Below are positions 40,701 through 64,000 of a stretch of 64,000 nt of DNA, piece by piece; position 1 is the first letter of the stretch; the number at the start of each line of letters is the position of its first letter. The translations under genes and the position numbers were made by a program. This stretch comes from Liolophura sinensis (taxonomy: Eukaryota > Mollusca > Polyplacophora > Chitonida > Chitonidae), in assembly GCF_032854445.1 (NCBI RefSeq), contig NC_088297.1, forward strand, positions 21,275,127 through 21,339,126, written 5' to 3'. The notes below the pieces were generated by a model. It searched no databases, was not told the DNA's origin, and saw only the letters and a list, made by a program, of their open reading frames with translations.

Positions 40701-42096
40701 TTGTCAAAACTCAGAGCATGAGTTACGTCGTCAATTCTGGTTTCATCCACAAATATACTTGTCGCAGTCGTATATAAGAACTTTTGAGATTGGCGTTGAA
40801 TAACAATAAAAAGAATGAAAAAGAAAACCAGTTGCTCTCAATATTAGCCTACATTTGTCATATCATGACTCAATATCCGTGTAAGCAGTTGAGAGGTTTA
40901 TGTTACAACCTCATTGGAACGTCATGCTGGACTACACAACACACGGCAACTCATGCACCCAGCCAAAGAAAACTGACAACGGGCCGATCTGGAACCGTCC
41001 TACAAAGTTGCGCAAGTGTAATTGTCATGGTAACACAGTACTGAAATGATACGTTGCCATAACAACTGAGTCAACCGCAAATTACGCACGCTTTGTATAA
41101 GGCAGCCCAGTAGGCCTACCGGAACTCAGCAAATATTATGTTCTGGGGCCCGTCTTATAAAGCCTGTCGTAACGCTACACCAAGCGCATTTACCGTGATA
41201 ATGTGTCTCTTCACTACCTGTTGATAATGGCCGTTATGCCAGGCACATTTTGCGGCTGCTTCGTAAAACCGGCCCCTGGGGGACTCTTTCACGAAGGAGT
41301 CGCAAATTGCGTCCATCTGGTAACATACAGTGAAGAGATACGTCACCATGGTAAATGCACTTGTAGTTCTGCAACAGCTTTGTAAAACGGGACCCTGGTC
41401 GCCAAACCAAGAGACCATGATCACTGTTTTTATTTAGGTATTTATTTGACAGGTGTTTTACGCTATACTCAATAATATTTCACTGATACGACCAGCGGCC
41501 AGCATTTATGGTGGAAGGAAACCGAGCTCTGGGAAACCTACGACCATCCCCAAGATGCTGAAAGACCTCAGCCGCTTGGGTCGATCCCAACATGTCAGCA
41601 TGCATGGAGAAAGAAAGGAAAATCGATTTTAATGTTCAATTTAATGTATTCTGACGTTTTCTTGTCTTTCTCTGTATACAATTTACTGATCTTGTAATAA
41701 TAAGTATTGTCCTTGTTTGAAATTCTATACAGGTATAACAAAAGCCCAGCCGCTCTCCTGTTACGGTGGAGTGTCCAGAGAGGAATAGTCACAATCCCCA
41801 AATCAGGAAATCTTGACCGAATCACGGAGAATGCGCAAGTGTTTGATTGGTCAATTAGTGTGGACGATATGAATAAACTGGTAGGTAAAATATGCTTGCT
41901 GATTAACGTAAATAATAATAATGTTATAGCACCAGTATATTTTTAATGTGCATTAATATAACTGAACAGTTTTTGATCCTATATTGCTGGCATTTCTTCA
42001 CAAGAACTATCTACTATATTTTTCTGTAACTTTCAGAATTCCTTCCCCCAGTGGTCCTGCACGTGGAACCCGACGACCAGTCCCTGGCAGGGGTAG
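34612..42096 (+). CDS. aldo-keto reductase, complete, 279 aa
   Basis: Six coding exons (34612-34787, 35310-35438, 35844-35951, 39592-39810, 41733-41880, 42037-42096) with GT-AG borders and matching phases total 840 bases including TAG. The family reduces aldehydes and ketones with NADPH in the cytosol as a single TIM barrel. Visible are MPLFGLGTY near residue 20, the catalytic Asp and Tyr in DTAEFYGNE, the catalytic Lys in LVSKIWDHG, the catalytic His in LYLIHTP, SCGVSNFGVHHLE, VNQLELHPWQQ, MGYSPL and the NADPH-binding TIPKSG. The length is about 40 residues shorter than vertebrate AKR1 enzymes, close to microbial-type diketogluconate reductase or prostaglandin F synthase-like members, and the loop after LIHTP is short. 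The ATG at 34612 is 8 bases inside the exon that starts after ACACAG, so at least one 5' non-coding exon is expected upstream. The substrate cannot be told from sequence. Confidence 0.93.
34837..34992 (-). repeat. tRNA-derived SINE, truncated
   Basis: Minus-strand copy 50 bp inside AKR intron 1, tail and body only. The usual GGAAACCGG block is deleted after TATGGTGG. Confidence 0.85.
35310..35438 (+). CDS. AKR exon 2
   Basis: Encodes NEADVGRAIRESGVKREDIF then LVSKIWDHGYDQ, including the catalytic Lys. The borders are CGGAACAG and GTGAGT. Confidence 0.92.
35844..35951 (+). CDS. AKR exon 3
   Basis: Encodes MELGYIDLYLIHTPLGGQNC then DTYRAMMEFKEQGLI, including the catalytic His. The acceptor is TTTTTTCAAG after a long T/C tract and the donor is GTAAGT. 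Confidence 0.93.
35952..39591 (+). other. AKR intron 3, 3.6 kb, no gene seen
   Basis: No coding segment or clear mobile element. It contains a short three-unit repeat of TTTTTGCAATATTATTTACA (about 36430-36505), a 20-base direct repeat near 37560 and a T-run just before 39496. Confidence 0.7.
39592..39810 (+). CDS. AKR exon 4
   Basis: Encodes SCGVSNFGVHHLEGLKEAGL then PTPSVNQLELHPWQQK and MGYSPLTKG, the most conserved part of the family. The borders are TTTTCCAG and GTAAGC. Confidence 0.95.
41145..41402. mobile_element. MITE-like element with GGGGCCCGT ends
   Basis: The left end GGGGCCCGTCTTATAAAGCC and right end AGCTTTGTAAAACGGGACCC are inverted repeats about 255 bp apart. A second internal pair (TCGTAAAACCGGCCCC) suggests a composite or nested structure. 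A partial relative lies at 28118-28235. Confidence 0.65.
41435..41590 (-). repeat. tRNA-derived SINE, 3' part
   Basis: Minus-strand tail and body (GACAGGTGTTTTACGC, CAATAATATTTCACTGATAC, GCCAGCATTTATGGTGG) in AKR intron 4. The head is missing. Confidence 0.8.
41733..41880 (+). CDS. AKR exon 5
   Basis: Encodes YNKSPAALLLRWSVQRGIVT then IPKSGNLDRITENAQVFDW. IPKS binds the NADPH 2'-phosphate in the family. The borders are TATACAG and GTAGGT. Confidence 0.93.
42037..42096 (+). CDS. AKR last coding exon
   Basis: Encodes NSFPQWSCTWNPTTSPWQG and TAG at 42094-42096. The acceptor is AACTTTCAG. ATTAAA near 42432 is a weak poly(A) signal candidate. Confidence 0.85.
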   Translation, partial: NSFPQWSCTWNPTTSPWQG

Positions 42097-42743
42097 TGCG
42101 GACTCGAACAAACATCATGTACCACGACATCAAATCTTTTTTCACCTTTCGGGACGGGTGACCAGTTGTGATACCCCTGTCGTTGAATGTTCTGTATTTC
42201 TAATCAAATGATCAACTCACGGGGCTAAGCTGTATCCACTGGTTAACTGAGCTACATTTTAATCAATTCATGAGGGTTGAAGAAAATAGATGTTTTTATT
42301 GTGCGAACATGTCTTAATAGATCACATGCAACATGACACAGGACATAGGTCTGTGTTAGATCCGCTCGTACAGAAGAATAACTGCAAGTGCATTGTGGGA
42401 ATGAATACTTTGAGCCCTCCAGGTAGAGAATATTAAACAAAAATAATGAATTTAGTTAACTGGTATAAGCCTGAACGGTATAAACAATTTCTTACAACAC
42501 AACACATTCAGTGCTGGAGAAGAATTCATTCCGTGCAGAATGCGGACCCCAAATATCAAATGCTGGAAGAGATATAAAAGTGGAAAGAGCGCAAATATTC
42601 AGGCCCTGTTCCACAAAACCATTTTGGGCGAAACTTTAATCTCCGTTACATACGTAAGTAAATACGTAAGCTAAATGGACACTCAAACATATCTGAAACT
42701 GTACTATACCAGAACACAGAAACAGCGGTGGAAGGCGCACCGA

Positions 42744-42747
<4 letters not shown>

Positions 42748-42787
<40 letters not shown>
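42748..42787. repeat. (TA)n microsatellite
   Basis: About 19 TA units, directly abutting the head of the next SINE. Confidence 0.97.
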
Positions 42788-42791
<4 letters not shown>

Positions 42792-43040
42792 TGGTCGGTT
42801 AGCGCGCTAGCACAGCGTAATGACCCAGGAGCCTCTCACCAATGCGGTCGCTGTGAGTTCAAGTCCAGCTCATGCTGGCTTCCTCTCCGGCCGTATGTGG
42901 GAAGGTCTGTTAGCAACCTGCGGATGGTCGTGGGTTTCCCCCGGGCTCTGCCCGGTTTCCACCCACCATAATGCTGGCCGCCGTCGTATAAGTGAAATAT
43001 TCTTGAGTACGGCGTAAAACACCAATCAAATAAATATAGG
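42788..43040 (+). repeat. tRNA-derived SINE, near full length
   Basis: Plus-strand copy: GGTCGGTTAGCGCGCTAGCA, GTGAGTTCAAGTCCAGCTCA, GGTCGTGGGTTTCCCCC and tail ACACCAATCAAATAAATATA. The first ~10 bases of the head are replaced by the TA tract. Confidence 0.92.
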
Positions 43041-44935
43041 AGATGGATTTTAAGCTACAGTGTAAGCGAAACGAGTTCGTGCGCTCTGGCCTGTCTTTCC
43101 GTGATTATGATGTGTCTGTCTGCAATTATGATATGTGAACTTGTGCTCTATGCGATGAAACATCGCAATCATTTACACTTCTTTGTTCTAGCATAATCAC
43201 ATTTAGCTACAACTCCAATTAAGAGCGATAACTTATTCATTCAATCCTTGAGCTGCATGCATGACGACATGAAAATATATTTGTGTTCCATACATAAAGG
43301 AACAAAGGGAGATAACAACGGAGAGGAGTCGACTAAGGCCATTTGTGTGACAGTTTGATGAAAGGATATAATCTTTAAAATAAGAATAAATCCAACATTG
43401 AATAAACAGTTAATATGAAATTCCATTTAAAATTAATACAAATGAATTATGCTGAATTGAATTTTGATAGAAATGATCTGATTTGAAAATTATATAAGAA
43501 TTATGTCCTGTTGGCATGTCACACTTGCCATAAAGAGGGGCTGAACAGCCAGCAATGAAGAACTATGGACGTTGTATTGCAGGCTTGACTACTGAACGAA
43601 TGTGGAGAAGGCATGACCTGTATGAAGGTCACGTGCTCTGCATTCGAATTTCATTGGTGGATGGATCAAAATAATTTATAACTATCGATTTACAAGGAAA
43701 CTTTTACTGGTAGTAGAAAACATTTTATGTTGTAACACGAAGTCAATTTCAGCTGGCTGAAATCGCTGATATACAGAGTACAATATTTCCCTGGCTCCTT
43801 TTAACCGAGTACTGCATGGCTTGGATCCAGGCATCGATCATATAGTCCACTCCCATTGTCCTTTTGTTCCAGAATATATCTTTTGTCCACTCGATTTGAG
43901 CATTTCGGCCACCCCAGACGCTCTTTGAAGCCTTCTGAAGACAGGCTGGTAAAGACAGAAAATCTTCCAAAATATTCTCTTTTAATTCCGGGAGCTGTCT
44001 ACTGAGTCGGACCATAGATTATGGACCAAGTCGATTGCCATTTCATGTAAATTCATGGTAAGAGATGTCACAGGCTTAAAGGCTGCATTGTCATGCCAAC
44101 TTATAAAGGTAACTTACTGTATTTGAAACACGATCTAAAAGATTATTTTCTGGCTTTAGAAATCAAAATTTTGTCCAACTCATGGAGATTATCTTAAGAC
44201 AAATATGTCCAAAATTCAATATCCATTTACCAATAACTAAACATTGTGAAGAGGTCGTAAATTTTGACCAAAAATGGCCCGATCTGATGTTTTGAAGAAA
44301 ACATAATTTGCTTCTGTTCAGAAAGAAACAAAATGACATTTGTCGAAGAATAAGGTACTGTATGTGTATATTGCGGTATAATGTTGAATTATACCACTGA
44401 AAATTTGACAATAATGTGATTTTAATGTTGAATTAGGTATAACATAGGGTTGCTGGACGCAAAAGGCTTCTACGGGTTTATATATCTATATCATATAGCT
44501 GTCATCTTGGATAAGCAATGGGATATTATGCTGTGCGTTTATCTAGAACTGTATGTATCCAGTTTATTTGTATATAGTGATAGTAATTTGATTTGGAGGG
44601 CATTGAACATATTCGGCAAGTATAGGCCTGTATGTTCTTTATCGCATTTACTCCTTTGATCCAAATTTGATTTAAGTTTGATCCCTGAGATTTTATGTAT
44701 CCTCAGAGATATATTTGCCAGAATGTATCAAATTGTTTTCTCATTGGTCTTAATTAAACAGGAACAAGTATGATATGCACTCAAAAACTTTCATCTGTTA
44801 GTTTTAATAGAGAGTTTGTTGCCTGAGTGAAGCTAGAATGTAGTCTGTTATTGCAGCAGATTATTCTGTTAAATATGACTTATGTTAAATTCTATGTTTA
44901 ATTAATTCTATTAGACAAAAAAGGTTATTATGTCG
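43041..44935. other. intergenic between AKR and Nnt, no assigned gene
   Basis: The only protein-like stretch is an unidentified 88-codon minus-strand frame at 43749-44015. The rest is AT-rich without recognisable features. Confidence 0.45.
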
Positions 44936-44937
44936 AA

Positions 44938-45025
44938 TGTTCTCCCACCGTAATGCTGGCTGCCCTCATGCCAGTGAAATATTTTTGAGTATGGCGCAAA
45001 ACACCAATCAAATAAAATAGATATA
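44938..45025 (+). repeat. tRNA-derived SINE, 3' fragment
   Basis: TCCCACCGTAATGCTGGCTG, TATTTTTGAGTATGGCGC and CAATCAAATAAA only. Confidence 0.8.
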
Positions 45026-45465
45026 TAGTAGGAGTCATTCAATCTCAATAGGACGTTGGAGGTGTTGGTTCGATCCCAGCTTAGGTTAGAAAATCTCTGA
45101 CAGATGAAAGAAGACCTGCCGATTTAGGACTCCGCTTAACTTCTTTGCCAATACATGAAACTGGCCGCTGTCAGATATAAGAGAAAACCCCTCGAGATGG
45201 ATGGACTTACTTAAACCTCAATAAACAACTGTCGAACAAACACACAAGTAAACAAATAATAGCGGAGTCCCCGAGCTGAGGGAACCTGGCTGTCCTCGCA
45301 TAGAACTACATATATAATCATGCATCAACTGTAAACCAATCCGCCGCTCAGCCACAGAGGACTTCGTGGTAAGCGACACGAATAACTAACGCCAACAAGT
45401 GTTATGCATGTTAACTTGGGGTTCTACGTGGTGCTTTAGTTTCTCAGTCGTATGATTATGGCGAA

Positions 45466-45690
45466 TCCCCAGGTGTGTGCACGTGTGCCGTGTTTTCTTG
45501 TGACAGGGCGAGTCCTTGCCATTGACGTGTACCATGCCGAACACCAGACATGACGCCCCAGCCATTCACATTATACTGGCATCGGGCCAACCAGCCCAGT
45601 TTCCTTGCTCTAACCTCTCAGTGCTGTGCGTCAAGCTAGGCAGCAGCAAGTACCAAGTCTTTGGTATAACGTGTGTTTGATCCCGGGTCT
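45466..45690 (-). repeat. tRNA-derived SINE, family C
   Basis: Minus-strand relative of 29205-29485: TACCATGCCGAACACCAGAC, GCCAACCAGCCCAGTTTCC, CCTCTCAGTGCTGTGCG and GTTTGATCCCGGGTCT at the head side. Confidence 0.75.
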
Positions 45691-45917
45691 GCAGACTTCT
45701 GGGAGGACGCTCTGAACATTACATCCTCAAAACGTTCGCCTCGGGTAGTGGTGCAAGGAACTAAGGCTTTTAAACTGAACTAAAACAAGCAGAACAGGGT
45801 TAAAACCTCAGTTAAATACGTGAACGCAGTGGTTCATCTATTAGTTTGAGGCATTACATTATCCTATACTCAGAGATACCATAGAGATCAACTGACTGTT
45901 AAGTCAGTAGACCGTTA

Positions 45918-46072
45918 GATTTATTTATTTATTTGATTGGTGTTTTACGCCGTAGTCAAGAATATTTCACTTATACGACAGCAGGCAGCATTATGGTGGG
46001 AGGAAACCGGACAGAGCCCGGGGGGAAACCCACGACCGTCCGCAGGTTGGTGCTGACCTTCCTACCTAGACC
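45918..46072 (-). repeat. tRNA-derived SINE, 3' part
   Basis: Minus-strand tail and body from TTATTTATTTGATTGGTG to GTCCGCAGGTTGG. The head is missing. Confidence 0.88.
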
Positions 46073-48492
46073 ATTAGATGAGTGTCACCAACTTGGTTGG
46101 GTTGCATAACACTTCGCAACAGTTCAGTTCTCGCGAATCAATTTAGCAAAAGTTAATTTACACGAAGACAGCCCCATCCATTTAGAGGGCAAAACAAATA
46201 TATACTGCTTTATAGTAAAACGAAGTTACAGAGTCATCCCCAGGAATTCACCAATACATTCATTCAGAAGGGGCTTTTTACTCTTTTTTTTTTCTTCTTT
46301 TTTGGCCAAAACTTTACATACCAACATAATTACCTAACAAGGCATTCAGAGAATACCGGTAGCTCAACTGACTGGGCAGTTGTAAATATACCCTCACTGC
46401 GGTGGTAAAAAGACACTGAGCGGTGGTTTTTGACATGCAAACCCCAAAATGCATTTGGCAATCCATGTACTCTGGGTGGCAACTGCAGCCCTGTAAATGG
46501 CTGTGGATATATTGAGCATGAGGTAAAACAACTTTCTTGGTCTTTGATATGCAAATGGAGACCGACGGTTGGCTATCTGTGTACTATGGGTAGCCACTGC
46601 AACCCTACGATTGGCCGAACAAAACGGACACTGCCACCGAAAGCTTCTGGTCCCCGCTCTCATAATACCTCTTCTTACCGCCTAATGGCGAGCTAAAATA
46701 CAGAATAACTACCGTTCTGACAATCAGGACTATGAAACAAAACAAATACCTTTTTTTGCCTAAAATGTATTTATTTCGCTATTTTTTGTTTGTGTTTTAC
46801 AGCTAGTATCACACGATTATAGCCACCCCCGTTCCAGTAATGGACAAATCAGACTACATAAGAAGCTGAACGGCAACTGTGTGGGATATCGGGCATGGTA
46901 TGATATCGTGCATGGCATAATAAAAGACATGACGTGTTGGGGATCAAAATGAGACACACCTACCAAACTACATGTACATTCCGTCTAAACTTCCTCTTCA
47001 GGATTCATTACTGATTTTGACTGGTGCACACACACCTACCTGGATAAAGCTCTTTATTAAAGACATTTACAACACGTGACAATTCCTAATGTTAACTTTT
47101 AGGCTCTGTTTTAATTGTCGATTTCAGTCTAAACATTCATTCACAGCGTTTGGCAGAACAAACCTTGACAACCCTCGGACACGTGATATTGTCAGAGTTA
47201 GCTCCCTTCTTGCCGTTGGATTTTACGTTTTCACTTTCGCAGTTTTAATTTTGAACAACGTGACTCGGCACAGCTCTCAGCACAGTAAACAGTTTTCAAC
47301 ACAAAAGTCACAGCACAAAATAACTTTCACATAAAAAAACAGCCTTCGTCGAGACGACATCTTTGGCTATTTTACTTTATCTGGAGAAAGCAAAAGAACA
47401 CACTGATACAAGGCAAGTTACAAAACCACATAAATTACAATGGAGGGAGCAAAACACATAGCACAAGACAGATTCTGCTGAATTTGAGACATTGCTAATA
47501 ATTATGCATAAAATATAGCACTTTGAGATGATTAGAGGACAAAATAAGATCATAAAGACCTAAGAGATATGTGTGTTTTTTGTAAGTAGCCCATAAAAAT
47601 CTTTGTAACAAATATTGCGTAAAATTCTCAAAATCTATAGAGCTCAGAGGACTTCAACCAGCACTGAGTTTTTTCTTCTTCAAATCTAACATAAATATGA
47701 ACACAAAGCAAAGGCAAAACAACAAAAAAAGCAGGGAGAAAACAAAAAAAAACTAACGAAACTGCAGATTAAACTTGAGACACTGAAAGTGGTGAGACCA
47801 CACTTGCTCGTCTTTTCAAAGTCGCCAATAAAAAGTAGCACTAGTTTCACTTTCTGTGAAATTGATCACACTAATCCATTACCTGTCCCCACTACTCCTG
47901 CCTGAAACTTGCCTGACCATTTCGCATAATACTTCTAAAATTGAGCGTCATAGCATCAACCCAATGCTCAACTATTACAGGTTCTTGCTGCCGTGGTGAT
48001 GCATCAATGTGTCGTACTTTTGCAAGATTCAGCGTCATACATGAGATGACGTAAGTATTAATGCTTCCATCTTGTAACCATGCCCAAAAATTTGTGGATG
48101 TGTCAAACAAATTTTCAAGAACTTCTACCCATATCCAACAAGACATCCTCTGTTTACAAATGAAGCTTTTGTCAATTTTTACAAAAAAAAAACAAACGAA
48201 AACCAAAAACAATAACGCTAACAGTCATAATTAGGACTTGCTTGTAAAAACACGCCACAACCAATTGTATGGGAATTCTTGTACGGACAAATGAAAAGGG
48301 CCATTTGTGGCAAAGTCATAAATACTACATCCTGGTACATCGTGTATCACGCCCAATTCCGTTCCACTGGAAACCGTATGTATTTTTTTTTCCACTACAG
48401 AGAATAAAAATTTCAGTGGAGGCCATCTTGAATAGACAAATAATACATCTAAGCAAATTCATAATAATGCTTATCTCCTAGGACTACAGTAG
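46073..48492 (-). other. downstream flank and probable 3' UTR of Nnt
   Basis: No gene recognised. A weak ~110-bp duplication lies at 46415-46620. The minus-strand AATAAA equivalent (TTTATT) near 47050 is a possible Nnt poly(A) signal, giving a 3' UTR of about 1.4 kb. This is unsupported beyond the hexamer. Confidence 0.35.
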
Positions 48493-63722
<15,230 letters not shown>

Positions 63723-63839
63723 CTGGAAAACAAAGGTAAACCAATGTGTTTTTTTTTTGCCAAGAAAAACGATTGATTGATTGATTGGATTCACGCCCTG
63801 CTCAAGAATTGTCAGTTGTAGGGCAGTGGTCAGGTTAAT

Positions 63840-64000
63840 GGATGAACGAATAAATCACTGACCTACACTGAGCACTACACCAGACACTGAAAAACACCAG
63901 GCACTGAAAAACACCGGGCACCAGGCACTGACTTACACAAGGCACTGACCTACACCGGGCACTTCACCAGGCACTGACCTACACCGGGCACTGACCTACA
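63840..64000. repeat. tandem repeat, ~20-24-bp unit, cut by window end
   Basis: Units of GGCACTGACCTACACCG with variants (ACACCAGGCACTGAAAA). The full extent is unknown because the window ends inside it. Confidence 0.88.

Noticed and set aside
42788-42870. tRNA gene at SINE heads (also 34420-34487 and others)
   Set aside because: The heads have A- and B-box-like sequence but no proper cloverleaf, and all are joined to the SINE body.
42820-43017. 65-codon frame, and the matching minus-strand frames at 34245-34442 and 55251-55466
   Set aside because: These are shared SINE sequence read as protein ([18 protein letters not shown]).
46394-46696. Opposing ~88-codon frames with CNP/CSP repeats
   Set aside because: They arise from an imperfect ~110-bp duplication; neither strand resembles a known family.
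47892-48212. 106-codon minus-strand frame downstream of Nnt
   Set aside because: It lies in the probable Nnt 3' flank, has no recognisable domain, and begins in a lysine/phenylalanine-rich A-run.

Overview
This is animal nuclear DNA: intron-rich, AT-rich genes with GT-AG splice sites, tRNA-derived SINEs, MITE-like elements and many minisatellites. Gene content and the repeat style suggest a marine lophotrochozoan invertebrate such as a mollusc or brachiopod. That placement is inference, because no species-diagnostic sequence can be read here.

Three protein-coding genes can be read exon by exon. (1) At 2172-23329 (+), 16 coding exons encode all but the N-terminus of an extracellular heparan-sulfate 6-O-endosulfatase (Sulf1/Sulf2 family). 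They carry the CxPSR sulfatase motif, a basic and acidic hydrophilic domain and the conserved C-terminal region. The first coding exon in view has a one-base deletion that breaks its reading frame. (2) At 34612-42096 (+), six exons encode a complete 279-residue aldo-keto reductase with an intact catalytic tetrad. (3) At 48493-63722 (-), 15 exons encode about the last 860 residues of mitochondrial NAD(P) transhydrogenase (Nnt); the first part lies beyond the right edge. The genes look functionally independent. The last two both use NADPH chemistry, but nothing in the sequence links them. The gaps 23330-34604 and 42097-48492 hold repeats and no recognisable gene.

The most unusual structure is a recurring one. 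In at least seven introns of Sulf and Nnt, a tandem array starts at an exon edge, and its unit contains a piece of that exon plus its splice site. Five arrays copy exon 3' ends with 5' splice donors (7.0, 9.2, 18.4, 53.2 and 61.5 kb). Two copy 3' splice acceptors with exon starts (20.6 and 50.6 kb). The introns therefore carry dozens of decoy splice sites, and some decoys keep the exon's reading frame. I see no such arrays in the aldo-keto reductase gene.

Other repeats include a dominant tRNA-derived SINE family with roughly 20 copies or fragments, two further SINE-like families, a ~210-bp MITE family with ~20-bp terminal inverted repeats, and an internally deleted DNA transposon that keeps the transposase N-terminus (63.1 kb). 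There are also a dimeric higher-order satellite (24.6-25.3 kb), a 25-unit 30-bp array in perfect register (55.9-56.6 kb), and long (TA)n tracts.
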